From NCBI RefSeq assembly GCF_000155635.1, contig NZ_DS990556.1, forward strand, positions 1,595,637-1,659,636: a stretch of DNA of 64,000 bases, in the 5' to 3' direction. Numbering within the stretch: position 1 is the stretch's first letter; the number at the start of each line of letters is the position of its first letter. The DNA is from Cyanobium sp. PCC 7001. GTDB taxonomy: Bacteria > Cyanobacteriota > Cyanobacteriia > PCC-6307 > Cyanobiaceae. Positions 49,938-59,371 of the stretch are shown in pieces. Below the pieces are notes generated by a model, which worked only from the letters and a program-made list of their open reading frames with translations, ran no database searches and was not told the origin of the DNA. Both the position numbers and the translations under genes were made by a program.

Positions 49938-51218
49938 ATGGCTGCCTTTCCCCTTCCCCGCTGGTTGGCCCAACGTCTGGAGGGCTCGTCAGGCTCGGCC
50001 TGGTGCCGAACGGCTCTGGCCACCGAGCCCTCCCTGGAAGGATCCCTGCAGGAGCTCAGCCGGCAGCTGCGTGGTGTCGGCGCCGCTGACCTGGCCCTGG
50101 TGTTCGTGTCAGCCACCTATGCCAGCGACCTGCCGCGGCTCCTGCCCCTGCTGCGCCAGCGCTTCCGTGCCACCCACTGGATCGGCTGCCTCGGCGGTGG
50201 CGTGGTGGGCACCCCGGCCGGAGGGCAGGGCCGGGAACTGGAGCAGGAGGCCGGGGTGAGCCTCACCCTGCTGCACCTGCCCGGCGCCACCCTGCTGCCC
50301 TTCGCGATCGAGAACGGCCCCCTGCCCGATCTGGATGGGCCTGCCGAACCCTGGCTGTCGCTGCTCGGCAATCCGGATCCGGCCACCGAAGCCTCGATGC
50401 TGCTGCTGATCGACCCGGGCTTCCCGGCCATCAATGATCTGATCAGCGGCCTGGACTACGCCTGCCCCGGCTCCGCCAAGGTGGGAGGGATCGCCGGTCA
50501 GCACAGCGCCCGCCATGGATCCCTCCTCCATGGCGACCAGGTGTGCAGTGGCGCGGTGGGCTGTCTGATCGGGGGCGCCTGGGGGCTGGACCCGGTGGTG
50601 GCCCAGGGTTGCAGGCCGATCGGGCCGGTGTTCGAGGTGGAGCAGGCCCAGCGCAACGTGGTGCTGGAGGTGAGTCAGAACAACCGGCGCAACAGCCCGG
50701 TGGCCGCGCTGCAGGAGATTCTCACCGGCCTCAGCGCCGAGGAGCGGGATCTGGTGAAGCACTCCCTCTTTCTCGGCGTGGGGCGCAACAGCTTCAGCCT
50801 GGAGGGCCGCAGCAGCGAGGAGCCACCCACCTTCCTGGTGCGCAACCTGATCGGAGTCGATCCCCGCAACGGTGCGGTGGCGGTGGCTGAGCGGATGCGG
50901 ATCGGCCAGCAGGTGCAGTTCCAGCTCCGCGATGCCAGCGCCTCGCGCCAGGAACTGCGCCAGCTGCTCCGGCGGCAGCACCAGCGGGAGTCAACGCCCC
51001 TGGCCGCCCTCCTGTTCGCCTGCCTCGGCCGCGGCCAGGGTCTCTACGGCGAACCGAACGGCGATGTGGCCCTCTGCCGGGAATGTTTCGGCGACCTGCC
51101 GGTGGCAGGGGCGTTCTGCAACGGCGAGATCGGTCCGATCGCCGGCAGCACCCACCTGCACGGCTACACGGCCAGCTGGGGGTTCGTGGTGCCGCGCCAG
51201 GACGGGACCGTCACCTGA
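49938..51218 (+). CDS. FIST N- and C-domain protein
   Basis: A 426-residue protein of the FIST family, proposed to be a ligand-sensing module for small molecules such as amino acids. The N domain (about residues 30-210) has [18 protein letters not shown] and [12 protein letters not shown]. The C domain (about 230-400) has [38 protein letters not shown] and [16 protein letters not shown], ending [19 protein letters not shown]. No output domain is attached. Its stop overlaps the trmB start. Confidence 0.85.
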   Translation: MAAFPLPRWLAQRLEGSSGSAWCRTALATEPSLEGSLQELSRQLRGVGAADLALVFVSATYASDLPRLLPLLRQRFRATHWIGCLGGGVVGTPAGGQGRELEQEAGVSLTLLHLPGATLLPFAIENGPLPDLDGPAEPWLSLLGNPDPATEASMLLLIDPGFPAINDLISGLDYACPGSAKVGGIAGQHSARHGSLLHGDQVCSGAVGCLIGGAWGLDPVVAQGCRPIGPVFEVEQAQRNVVLEVSQNNRRNSPVAALQEILTGLSAEERDLVKHSLFLGVGRNSFSLEGRSSEEPPTFLVRNLIGVDPRNGAVAVAERMRIGQQVQFQLRDASASRQELRQLLRRQHQRESTPLAALLFACLGRGQGLYGEPNGDVALCRECFGDLPVAGAFCNGEIGPIAGSTHLHGYTASWGFVVPRQDGTVT

Positions 51219-51937
51219 TGGTGCGGCAGCACGTCAACCCTCTCAGCCGCTATTACCAGCAGCCCCGGCCACTGCCGCCGCCGGCTGAACTCTTCCCACG
51301 GCCGGCGTTGCCGATCCACCTCGATATCGGTTGCGCCCGCGGTCGCTTCCTGCTGGCCCTGGCCCCACGGGAACCCCAGCGCAACTACCTGGGGCTGGAG
51401 ATCCGCAGGCCGCTGGTGGAGGCCGCCGAGACGGAGCGGCGGCAGCTGGGGCTGGACCATCTCCGCTTCCTGTTCTGCAACGCCAATGTGAGCCTCGAAC
51501 CCTGGCTGCAGGCACTGCCGGCGGGCCTGCTGGAGCGGGTCAGCATCCAGTTTCCCGACCCCTGGTTCAAGAGCCGGCACCACAAACGTCGGGTGCTGCA
51601 GCCGGCCCTGCTGAGGGCCATCGCCGGCGGGCTCGCGCCCGGCCGCCAGCTGTTCATCCAGAGCGATGTACTGGCGGTGATCACACCGATGGTGGAGCTG
51701 ATCGAGGCCAGCGGCTGTTTCACCCGGCCTCCGAACGACAGCCGGCCCTGGCGCGACAGCAACCCCCTGCCGGTGCCCACCGAGCGGGAACGGCACGTGC
51801 AGGCCCAGGGGCTGCCCATCTATCGCGTGCTCTACGAACGCAACCGGGAAGCCGTGCCCTCCCTGGAGGAGCTGGAACGGGCCCTGGAGGATGGTGTGGG
51901 TCTCCGTGCCGGCGAGGGCGCCGATAATCCCGCCTGA
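51218..51937 (+). CDS. trmB: tRNA (guanine-N7)-methyltransferase
   Basis: Methylates G46 of tRNA. The 239-residue protein has [16 protein letters not shown] (SAM site), [15 protein letters not shown] and [20 protein letters not shown], the TrmB signature. Its ATG (51218) overlaps the FIST stop as TGATG. Confidence 0.96.
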   Translation: MVRQHVNPLSRYYQQPRPLPPPAELFPRPALPIHLDIGCARGRFLLALAPREPQRNYLGLEIRRPLVEAAETERRQLGLDHLRFLFCNANVSLEPWLQALPAGLLERVSIQFPDPWFKSRHHKRRVLQPALLRAIAGGLAPGRQLFIQSDVLAVITPMVELIEASGCFTRPPNDSRPWRDSNPLPVPTERERHVQAQGLPIYRVLYERNREAVPSLEELERALEDGVGLRAGEGADNPA

Positions 51938-51954
51938 GCCGAGCCATCGCCACC

Positions 51955-53292
51955 GTGGGTGAACCCGTCAGCCCAGCACCCGCACCCCTGCTGCTGCGAT
52001 GGCAGGGATGGCTGGTGGACGGAGGGGGACCGCTGGCGCAGCGGCTGCTGCCGATCGCCGGGCTCACCCTCTGCGCCCTGATGGCGGGTCTGCCGGTGCT
52101 CAGCCGGGCCGGACTGTCGCTGCTGATCCTGGCCAGCGGCCTGCTGTGGCTGCTGCTGGTGCTGCGGCGCCCGGCCGCCGGGCTCGGGGCCATCCACACC
52201 TGGATCCTGGCGATCCTGGCGGTGTCGCTGCTGGCCACGGGATTCTCCCCGGTGCCGGTGGCCGCCGCCAAGGGCCTGCTCAAGCTGGTGAGCTACCTGG
52301 GGGTCTACGCCCTGATGCAGGAGCTGCTGCATCAGGCCCCGCTCTGGTGGGATCGGATCGTGGCCGCCCTGCTGGCCGGCCAGCTGTTCACCAGCGTGGT
52401 GGGAATCCGCCAGCTCTACGGCGACACCGGCGAGCTGGCCCGCTGGGCCGATCCGAACTCCGTGACGGACGGCACGGTGCGGATCTACGGGACCCTGGGC
52501 AACCCCAACCTGTTGGGGGGGTACCTGCTGCCGATCCTGCCGCTGGCCCTGGTGGCGTTGCTGCGCTGGAGGTGCTGGCCGCCAAGGCTCTATGCCCTCA
52601 GCGCCCTCGTGCTCGGCACGGCGGCGCTGGTGCTCACCTACAGCCGTGGGGCCTGGATGGCGCTGGTGGCCCAGGTGGCGGTGGTGGTGGTGCTCCTGGC
52701 GATGCGCCTCACCCGCTCCTGGCCGCGGCTGTGGCGACGGCTGGCCCCCCTGCTCCTGCTGGTGGTGGCCGCCGCTCTGCTGGCGGTGCTCGTGACCCAG
52801 GTGGAGCCCCTGCGGGTGCGGGTGATGAGCCTGGTGGCCGGTCGCGAGGACAGTTCCAACAACTTCCGCATCAACGTGTGGCTGGCGGCGCTGGACATGA
52901 TCCAGGCCCGGCCCTGGCTGGGGATCGGCCCGGGCAATGATGCCTTCAACCGCATCTACCCCCTGTTCCAGCAGCCGAAGTTCAATGCCCTGAGCGCGTA
53001 CTCGATCCCCCTGGAGCTGGCGGTGGAGGCCGGGATCCCCGGCCTGCTGGTGGGGGTGGGGCTGGTGATCACCGCCATCCGTCAGGCCCTCGGCGCCTGG
53101 TGGGAAGGGAGCTCCCGGAGCCTGCCGGCGCTGGCCACCCTGGCCGTGATCGCGGGGCTCGGGGTGCAGGGCCTCACCGACACCATCTTCTTCCGGCCGG
53201 AGGTGCAGCTGACGGCCTGGTTCAGCCTGGCCAGCCTGGCCGCCTCGCAGCGGGGCGAACCCGCGGACCCTCCGGCCGCGCCAGCGGCCTGA
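51955..53292 (+). CDS. ictB: IctB family protein (O-antigen ligase-like membrane protein)
   Basis: A 445-residue protein with about ten membrane helices. GNPNLLGGYLLPILPLALVA, LVLTYSRGAWMALVAQVA and NFRINVWLAALDMIQARPWL are conserved in IctB, a cyanobacterial member of the O-antigen ligase/polymerase superfamily. It was first described as a bicarbonate transporter; later work questions direct transport. GTG start at 51955, 17 bp after trmB. Confidence 0.88.
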   Translation: MGEPVSPAPAPLLLRWQGWLVDGGGPLAQRLLPIAGLTLCALMAGLPVLSRAGLSLLILASGLLWLLLVLRRPAAGLGAIHTWILAILAVSLLATGFSPVPVAAAKGLLKLVSYLGVYALMQELLHQAPLWWDRIVAALLAGQLFTSVVGIRQLYGDTGELARWADPNSVTDGTVRIYGTLGNPNLLGGYLLPILPLALVALLRWRCWPPRLYALSALVLGTAALVLTYSRGAWMALVAQVAVVVVLLAMRLTRSWPRLWRRLAPLLLLVVAAALLAVLVTQVEPLRVRVMSLVAGREDSSNNFRINVWLAALDMIQARPWLGIGPGNDAFNRIYPLFQQPKFNALSAYSIPLELAVEAGIPGLLVGVGLVITAIRQALGAWWEGSSRSLPALATLAVIAGLGVQGLTDTIFFRPEVQLTAWFSLASLAASQRGEPADPPAAPAA

Positions 53293-53296
53293 GGCG

Positions 53297-54274
53297 ATGG
53301 CTGAGGACGCTGCGCTGATCGCCGGCTTCGATGCCGGCCAGACCCACACCACCTGCCGCCTGGCCCTGGTGCCGTCCGGCGGCGGCTGGATCCCCCTCGC
53401 CGAAGGCGAAGGCCCGGGCGTGCGCCACCTGCAGGCCCAGCGGGGCACGGAGGCGTTCCGAGAGGCCTTGAGCGTCAGCCTGGGCCAAGCGCTGGCGGCC
53501 AGCCCCGCCGGCAGGGCCGGAGCGGGCCTTGGGGCGGCCGCCATCGGCGCCAGCGGCATCGAAGTGGGCAGCGCCGTTCAGGGGCAAGGCCAGCGGCTGG
53601 CCGCCGAGATCCTGGCGCTGCCCCCGGAGCGGGTGGTGGTGACCGGGGATGAGCGCACCGCCCTGCGCGGCGCGATGGGCCAGGCCTCCGAAGGGCTGGT
53701 GCTGATCAGCGGCACGGGCACCATCGCCGTGGGGCGCAACCGGCACGGGCGCGACCATCGCTGCGCCGGCTGGGGATGGCTGCTGGATGGGGCGGGCTCG
53801 GCCATGGACATCGGCCGCGATGGCCTCACCAGCTCCCTGGCCATGGCGGACGGCCGGGAAGCGGAGACGCCGCTGCGGGCCCAGCTCTGGCGGGCCCTGG
53901 GACTCGACCCGGCGGCAGCCGAGAGCCCCCAGGCCATCAAGGCCCTGGTGGTGCGTCCGGAGTTCGGTCCGGCGGGCTTTGCCCGGCTGGCCCCCACCGT
54001 GGCCGCGGCCGCCGAGGCCGGGGACCCCGCCGGGCTGGCCATCGTGCAGCGCCATGCCGGCGCCCTGGCCACGATGGCGTCCACCATCGCCCGGGAACTG
54101 GGGCTGGAGCCCGCGATCGTCTGGCCGATGGGCGGCGTGCTGGAGCACCTCGCCGTGGTGCGGGCGCACCTGGAGCTGGCCTTGGGCGCCGAGCTGCCCA
54201 CGGCGGTCCTGCGGGCGCCGGCCGGTGATGCCTGTGCCGGGGCCCTGGCCCTCGCCGCCGAGCTGCTCCCCTGA
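53297..54274 (+). CDS. BadF/BadG-type ATPase, N-acetylglucosamine kinase-like
   Basis: A 325-residue ASKHA-fold ATPase. GFDAGQTHTTCRLALV is the phosphate-1 loop, VVVTGDERTALRGAMG the substrate/connect region, GLVLISGTGTIAVG phosphate-2, and GAGSAMDIGRDG the GlcNAc-kinase-like loop. It probably phosphorylates an amino sugar such as N-acetylglucosamine or N-acetylmuramic acid in cell-wall recycling; substrate inferred. It starts 4 bp after ictB. Confidence 0.82.
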   Translation: MAEDAALIAGFDAGQTHTTCRLALVPSGGGWIPLAEGEGPGVRHLQAQRGTEAFREALSVSLGQALAASPAGRAGAGLGAAAIGASGIEVGSAVQGQGQRLAAEILALPPERVVVTGDERTALRGAMGQASEGLVLISGTGTIAVGRNRHGRDHRCAGWGWLLDGAGSAMDIGRDGLTSSLAMADGREAETPLRAQLWRALGLDPAAAESPQAIKALVVRPEFGPAGFARLAPTVAAAAEAGDPAGLAIVQRHAGALATMASTIARELGLEPAIVWPMGGVLEHLAVVRAHLELALGAELPTAVLRAPAGDACAGALALAAELLP

Positions 54275-54289
54275 GCCCGAGCGGGGAGC

Positions 54290-54955
54290 TCAGACCCCGG
54301 CGAACCGTGCTCCGTCCACGGCAGCCCCCTGCAGCAGGGCGTCCTGCAGCTGGGTATCCCGCAGATCACAGCCCCGCAGATCGGCCTGGCGCAGGTCGGC
54401 CCGGTTGAGATTGGCGCCGTAGAGGCAGCAGCCCTGCAGGTTGGCGCCATGCAGAGTGGCGCCCTGGAGCAGAGCGAAGGTGAGATCGGCCCCCTGGAAA
54501 TCAGCGCCGCCCAGATCGGTGAGCTGATCGAGACCCGAGCGGAAATCGGCTTCCACCAGCCGTGCCTGGCGCCAGTCGCTGCCCGCGGCCACCACCCCAC
54601 GCAGGCAGCAGCGATGCAGGTAGGCACCGGCGAAGCTGGCACCCTGCAGGCGGGCGCCGGAGAGGTCCGCGTCCTGCCAGGAGGAGCGCGCCGCCTGCAG
54701 GCCGGAGAGATCGGCTCCCCAGAGCAGGGCCTGCTGGAAGCAGCAGCCTTCCACGTGCGCCCCGCGGAGCAGGGCCCGGCCGAAACGGGCCTCCTTGAAA
54801 CAGCTGCCCTGCAGGTTGCACCCGGAGAGATCGAGATCCTGGGCGTCCAGCTCTCCCAGCTTCAGGCCGTGGAACTGGCGCTCCCCGGCGGCCAGGGCGG
54901 CACGCAGCTGCTCCAGGCTGGCGGGAAGCCCGGCGGCCGAGGCGTTCTCCGGCAT
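54290..54955 (-). CDS. Pentapeptide repeat protein
   Basis: A 221-residue protein. From about residue 40 it is built of A(D/N)LxX pentapeptides, e.g. LDLSGCNLQGSCFKEARFG and GANLNRADLRQADLRGCDL, forming a right-handed quadrilateral beta helix. It is unusually rich in Cys (about ten). Function unknown; such proteins are abundant in cyanobacteria. It starts just before the stop of the ArsR gene (54955 against 54957), so it is co-transcribed with the regulator. Confidence 0.9.
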   Translation of the reverse strand: MPENASAAGLPASLEQLRAALAAGERQFHGLKLGELDAQDLDLSGCNLQGSCFKEARFGRALLRGAHVEGCCFQQALLWGADLSGLQAARSSWQDADLSGARLQGASFAGAYLHRCCLRGVVAAGSDWRQARLVEADFRSGLDQLTDLGGADFQGADLTFALLQGATLHGANLQGCCLYGANLNRADLRQADLRGCDLRDTQLQDALLQGAAVDGARFAGV

Positions 54956-54956
54956 C

Positions 54957-55262
54957 TCAGAGGATCGCCGCCAGGGCATCAAGCTGCTGGCGACGCGCCG
55001 CCAGCAACAGCGCTTCGGCCCGGGCGATCAGGTCGAACACGGCCGGATCGTTCACGGCGTAGTAGACGAGGGCGCCTTCGGGGCGGCGCTGCACCACACC
55101 GGCGATGGTGAGCAGCTTCAGATGCTTCGACACCAGGGCCTGGCTCAGGCCGGTTCTCTCCACCACGGCCGTCACGTTGAGGGGACCGTGCCGCAGGGCC
55201 TCCAGCACCGCCAGGCGGTTGGGCTCGGAGAACACCTTGAAGTAGTCGGCCAGATGGTCCAT
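54957..55262 (-). CDS. ArsR-family transcriptional regulator
   Basis: A 101-residue winged-helix regulator. FKVFSEPNRLAVLEALRHGP, TGLSQALVSKHLKLLTIAG (recognition helix) and RRPEGALVYYAVND (wing) are typical of ArsR/SmtB. It has no Cys at all, so the usual thiol metal site is absent, and no obvious alternative site is visible. It is divergent from the acsF-ho-hemN operon, with inverted repeats in the shared promoter, so it is a good candidate for its repressor. ATG 55262 gives the normal family length. Confidence 0.9.
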   Translation of the reverse strand: MDHLADYFKVFSEPNRLAVLEALRHGPLNVTAVVERTGLSQALVSKHLKLLTIAGVVQRRPEGALVYYAVNDPAVFDLIARAEALLLAARRQQLDALAAIL

Positions 55263-55299
55263 TGCCGGGCCCTCCCAGACCAGCCCAGGGAACTGTGAC

Positions 55300-55357
55300 A
55301 CTGTACAACGGCCTCACGTGCTCGTTGTTTCACGACATCACGTTGTCGTTATACAGT
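55300..55357 (+). promoter_or_regulatory. Promoter/operator of the acsF-ho-hemN operon
   Basis: ACTGTACAACG (55300-55310) is matched on the other strand by CGTTATACAGT (55347-55357), 10 of 11 bases. Between them lies a shorter palindrome ACGACA-N6-TGTCGT (55332-55349). The likely -10 box TATACA (55350-55355) overlaps the right arm. This is a classic layout for repression by the divergent ArsR protein. The -35 box is not clear. Confidence 0.6.
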
Positions 55358-55426
55358 CAGGTCGTCATGGATCGGGTCGTGTCAGGGCCCGGCCGCCATG
55401 GCCCCTCGCCCACTCCCCCCACGGCC

Positions 55427-56446
55427 ATGACCGTCGCCAGCACCGCTGCAGCAGCACCGGCTCCCCACCTGCGGGAAGACCTGCTGACGCCGCGCTTCTA
55501 CACCACAGACATCGCCAGGGCCGCCCGCACCGATCTCGACTCGCAGCGGGCGGCCTTCGAGGCGATGCTCACCGAGATGGAGGCCGACTACAACCGCGAT
55601 CACTTCGATCGCAAGGCACCGCTGGCCCGGCTCTCCAGCCTTTCAGAGGAGGAAAAGGCGGCCTACGAGAGCTATCTGGTGCGCTCCTGCGTGTCGGAGT
55701 TTTCCGGGTTCCTGCTGTTCAAGGAGCTCTCCCGCCAGCTGCAGAAGGCGCGGCGGCCGGAGCTGAGCCGGCTGTTCAACCTGATGGCCCGGGATGAGGC
55801 CCGCCATGCCGGCTTTCTCAACCGCGCCCTCGTGGCCGAAGGCATCGACATCGATCTGCCGGCGCTCAGCGGCCGGCGACCGATCACCTGGTTCCCGCTC
55901 AACTGGGTGCTCTACTCGGTGTATCTCTCCGAGAAGATCGGCTACTGGCGCTACATCCTGATCGATCGGCACCTGAAGGCCCATCCCGACCACGCCTTCG
56001 CGCCGCTGTTCGATTTCTTCGAGCCCTGGTGCCAGGACGAGAACCGCCACGGCGACATCTTCAATCTGCTGATCCGCTGCTGGCCGGGGCTGCGCAGCGG
56101 CCTGCGGGGCCGGCTGCTGAGCCGTGTCTTCCTCTGGAGCGTCTTTCTCACCCACAGCCTCACGGTGTGTGAGCGGGGTGACTTCTACCGGCTGCTGGGC
56201 CTCGATCCCGCTGCCTTCGATGCCGAGGTGATGCGGCAGACCAACCGCACGGCCCGTCGGGCCTTCCCGGTGGTGTTCCAGCTGGAGGGCAGCGCCTACC
56301 TGGCCCTGCGCGATCAGCTGGTGGCCACCTTCCGCCAGCTCGGAACCACCGAAGGGCAGCCCCTGCGCCGGCTGGGTCTGCAGGCACGGTTCGCGGTGCT
56401 GCTGCTGAGGCAGTTCCTGCAGCCGATGGTGCCCTCCCACCCATGA
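55427..56446 (+). CDS. acsF: Mg-protoporphyrin IX monomethyl ester oxidative cyclase, microoxic paralogue
   Basis: Diiron enzyme forming the fifth ring of chlorophyll. The 339-residue protein has LLTPRFYTTDIARAARTD, RDEARHAGFLNRAL and CQDENRHGDIFNLL (the ExxH and DExRH diiron ligands). Together with the following heme oxygenase and hemN it matches the chlA-II/ho2/hemN cluster that Synechocystis uses at low oxygen. Start ATG 55427 is preferred: the in-frame ATG at 55367 would leave almost no leader after the predicted promoter. Confidence 0.92.
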   Translation: MTVASTAAAAPAPHLREDLLTPRFYTTDIARAARTDLDSQRAAFEAMLTEMEADYNRDHFDRKAPLARLSSLSEEEKAAYESYLVRSCVSEFSGFLLFKELSRQLQKARRPELSRLFNLMARDEARHAGFLNRALVAEGIDIDLPALSGRRPITWFPLNWVLYSVYLSEKIGYWRYILIDRHLKAHPDHAFAPLFDFFEPWCQDENRHGDIFNLLIRCWPGLRSGLRGRLLSRVFLWSVFLTHSLTVCERGDFYRLLGLDPAAFDAEVMRQTNRTARRAFPVVFQLEGSAYLALRDQLVATFRQLGTTEGQPLRRLGLQARFAVLLLRQFLQPMVPSHP

Positions 56447-56477
56447 ACCACCTCCTGATCCCCTGAGGACTGATGCC

Positions 56478-57194
56478 ATGGCCACCACCCATCCCGCCTC
56501 CCAGCCCATGGCCATCTCCGAGCACGCCGGACCCGACGCCAGTACCGGGCAGGCCAAGCTGGGCCCCCGGCTGCGCAGGCTGCACGCCCGCATCGGCAAG
56601 GCCCATCACCGCGCCGAGGGCATGCAGTTCTCGCGGGCCCTGCTGGCCGGCCAGGCCGAGCCGCTGCAGCTGGCGGCCCTGCTGCGGGCCCTGGCCCCGG
56701 CCTATGCCCTGCTGGAGCTGGAGGCACCGCCGCTGGCGGCCGCCCTGGGAGCCACCGCATTGCCCTGGGCAGATCTGGCCCGCACGCCGGCCCTGCGCCA
56801 CGACCTGGCCCTGCTGGCGGCGCTGCCGGCCACCCCGCCCTCGGCGGCCGCCGCCATCTGGCTGGAGCAGATGCGGGGGCTGGCCCGGCAGGCGCCCCAT
56901 CGGCTGATGGCCCACGTGTACGTGCGCTACGGCGGCGACCTCTCCGGCGGCCAGCAGCTGGCCGAGCAGGCCGCAGCCATCCTGCGGCGCCACGGGCTGC
57001 CGGCGCCCGGATTCTGGGCCTTTGCCGGCGGAGTTCCGGCCCTGAAGCAGGCCCTGCACGACGGCATCGAGCAGCTGGTGCTCACCGAACAGCAGGAGGA
57101 GGAGCTGCTGGAGGAAGCCGAGCGGGCCTTCCACGCCACCCAGCAGCTGCTGGCGGAGCTGGCCGATCTGGCGCCCGCACCGCCGCCGGCCTGA
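56478..57194 (+). CDS. Heme oxygenase (low-oxygen type by context)
   Basis: Opens heme to biliverdin for phycobilin synthesis. The 238-residue protein has LRRLHARIGKAHHRAEGMQF (proximal His region) and HVYVRYGGDLSGGQQLAEQA, the conserved distal helix of heme oxygenases. It starts 31 bp after acsF. By synteny it is the ho2-type isozyme; sequence alone cannot fix the isozyme. Confidence 0.93.
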   Translation: MATTHPASQPMAISEHAGPDASTGQAKLGPRLRRLHARIGKAHHRAEGMQFSRALLAGQAEPLQLAALLRALAPAYALLELEAPPLAAALGATALPWADLARTPALRHDLALLAALPATPPSAAAAIWLEQMRGLARQAPHRLMAHVYVRYGGDLSGGQQLAEQAAAILRRHGLPAPGFWAFAGGVPALKQALHDGIEQLVLTEQQEEELLEEAERAFHATQQLLAELADLAPAPPPA

Positions 57195-57250
57195 TACGCC
57201 CCCAGCCCACCGGCCCCGATCCACCGCAGCCCCCTCCCTGCCGCCGCCCC

Positions 57251-58609
57251 ATGGTTCCTGTCGCATCGCCCCTCACTCCGCTCGAGCTGCTGCTCAAGTA
57301 CGACCAGCCCGTTCCCCGCTACACGAGCTACCCCACGGCGGCGGCCTTCACCCCAGCTGTGGGCGAGGCCGCGCTCCGGGAGCAGCTGGCCCAGCCCACC
57401 ACGGCCCCGCTCTCGCTCTATGTGCATGTGCCCTTCTGCCGCCATGCCTGCTGGTACTGCGGCTGCAACCGCATCACCACCCAGCTGGGCTCCCGGGTGG
57501 TGGAGCCCTACCTGGCCTCCCTGGCACGGGAGCTGGAGCTGATCACCGCCGCGATGCCCCAGCGGCGGCGCCTGGCCCAGCTGCACTGGGGCGGCGGCAC
57601 CCCCAACTACCTCAACCCGCAGGAAACCTCCCGGCTCTGGCAGCTGATCGCCCGTCACTTCGACCTGGCCGCCGACCTGGAGGCCTCGATCGAGGTGAAC
57701 CCCGAATTCCTCAGCCGTGATGGGGTGCTGCAGCTGCGGCAGCTGGGGTTCAACCGCCTCAGCTTCGGCATCCAGGACGCGGACCCCGAGGTGCAGAAGG
57801 CGGTGAACCGGGTGGTGCCGCCGGAGCAGCTGCGGCGGGTGATGGGCTGGCTGCGGGAGGCCGACTTCGCCAGCGTCAACGTGGACCTGATCTGCGGCCT
57901 TCCCCTGCAGACGCCCGAGCGTTTCCGCCACACCCTGGAGCTGGTGGAGGCGCTGCATCCGGACCGGGTGTCGCTGTTCTCCTTCGCCTACCTGCCCGAC
58001 CAGCTGCCCCTGCAGCGCCGGATCGCCGCCGCCGACCTGCCCAGCCAGCACGCGCGCATTACCATGCTGGAACTGGCCCAGGAGCTCCTGTGCGCCCGGG
58101 GCTATGAGGCGATCGGCATGGATCACTACGCCCTGGCCGGCGACAGCCTCGCCGCCGCCGCCCGCGAAGGGAGGCTCCACCGCAACTTCCAGGGCTACAC
58201 CACCGGCGGCGAACTGGAGCTGCTCGGGGTGGGGCCCACGGCCATCAGCCAGTTCCCCCACCTGTTCTGCCAGAACCAGCGCGACCTCAAGGCCTGGGCG
58301 ACAGACCTGGAGCAGGGCCGCCTGCCGGTGGAGCGGGGGCTGGTGGTGCGGGATCCCCAGGTGCTGGAGCGGCGGGAGCTGATCCGCCAGGTGATGTGCA
58401 GCTTCGCGCTGGAGCTGGACCTGACACGGTTCGAGCCGGAGTGGCGCAGGCTGCAGGAGCTGGCGGCCGATGGGCTGGTGCAGCTGCAGCGCACGGGTGA
58501 GCGCGGCCGGGTGCAGGTGACCCGGGAGGGTCGCTGGCTGATCCGCACCGTGGCCTCGGTGTTCGATCCCGAGCAGCGCCGCCGGGCCAGCGGATCACGC
58601 CTGATCTGA
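57251..58609 (+). CDS. hemN: Oxygen-independent coproporphyrinogen III oxidase
   Basis: Radical SAM enzyme of the heme/chlorophyll pathway that needs no O2. The 452-residue protein starts LELLLKYDQPVPRYTSYPTA and has VHVPFCRHACWYCGCNR (CxxxCxxC plus the HemN-specific fourth Cys), HWGGGTPNYL and RLSFGIQDADPEVQKAVNR. All HemN signatures are present, so it is true HemN rather than HemW. Third gene of the microoxic operon, 56 bp after the heme oxygenase. Confidence 0.96.
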   Translation: MVPVASPLTPLELLLKYDQPVPRYTSYPTAAAFTPAVGEAALREQLAQPTTAPLSLYVHVPFCRHACWYCGCNRITTQLGSRVVEPYLASLARELELITAAMPQRRRLAQLHWGGGTPNYLNPQETSRLWQLIARHFDLAADLEASIEVNPEFLSRDGVLQLRQLGFNRLSFGIQDADPEVQKAVNRVVPPEQLRRVMGWLREADFASVNVDLICGLPLQTPERFRHTLELVEALHPDRVSLFSFAYLPDQLPLQRRIAAADLPSQHARITMLELAQELLCARGYEAIGMDHYALAGDSLAAAAREGRLHRNFQGYTTGGELELLGVGPTAISQFPHLFCQNQRDLKAWATDLEQGRLPVERGLVVRDPQVLERRELIRQVMCSFALELDLTRFEPEWRRLQELAADGLVQLQRTGERGRVQVTREGRWLIRTVASVFDPEQRRRASGSRLI

Positions 58610-58714
58610 ACGCCCTCACTAGCGTTCGGAGCAGGGCCACCGCGCCATGCTGCTCTCCGCCTCCCGACCGATGGCCAGCCTCACCCCCGAGGAGGGCCTG
58701 CCGCCAGCAGGGCC

Positions 58715-59371
58715 GTGACCGCTCCCGCAGTGCTGTGGCCGGATCGGCACCAGGCCGGAGTGGCGCTCGCGGAGCGGCTGCTGAGCTGGCGGGGCGTACC
58801 CCGGGCGCTGGTGCTGGGTCTCCCCCGCGGCGGCGTGGCGGTGGCGGCCGCGGTGGCCGACACACTCCAGCTGCCCCTGGCCAGCTGGGCCGTGCGCAAG
58901 CTGGCCCATCCGGCCGAGCCCGAGCTGGCGGTGGGAGCCATGGCGCCCGGCGATGTTCTGCTCTGGGACGAGCCTGGTGTGCCGCGACTGCACCTCGATG
59001 GCGCGCTGCGCCGCCGGATCGTGGCCACCCAGACCCAGGAGCTGCAGCGACGGCAGCGGCTCTATGGCGATCCCGCCCCGGCCGCGCTGCGGGGGCGCCC
59101 GTTGCTGGTGGTGGATGACGGCGTGGCCACGGGCCTCACGGTGAGGGCCGCCCTCGCATCGCTGCGGCAGTGCCACCCCGCCAGGCTGGTGCTGGCGGTG
59201 CCGGTGATCGACCGGCAGGTGGCGGATCGGCTGCGACCGCTGGTGGACGACCTGGTGGCCCTGGCCGTGGTGGAGCAGCTCACGGCGGTGGGAGCCTGGT
59301 ATGGGCGGTTCGATCCGGTGGAGGACCGGGAGGTGCTGGCGCTGCTGGGCCGCGGGATCAGGCGGCGTTGA
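58715..59371 (+). CDS. Phosphoribosyltransferase-family protein
   Basis: A 218-residue protein with the PRPP-binding motif LLVVDDGVATGLT and the flexible-loop region VLGLPRGGVAVAAAVAD, as in the family often annotated as predicted phosphoribosyltransferases. Substrate unknown. GTG start at 58715. Its 3' end overlaps glmM by 14 bp tail to tail. Confidence 0.85.
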   Translation: MTAPAVLWPDRHQAGVALAERLLSWRGVPRALVLGLPRGGVAVAAAVADTLQLPLASWAVRKLAHPAEPELAVGAMAPGDVLLWDEPGVPRLHLDGALRRRIVATQTQELQRRQRLYGDPAPAALRGRPLLVVDDGVATGLTVRAALASLRQCHPARLVLAVPVIDRQVADRLRPLVDDLVALAVVEQLTAVGAWYGRFDPVEDREVLALLGRGIRRR

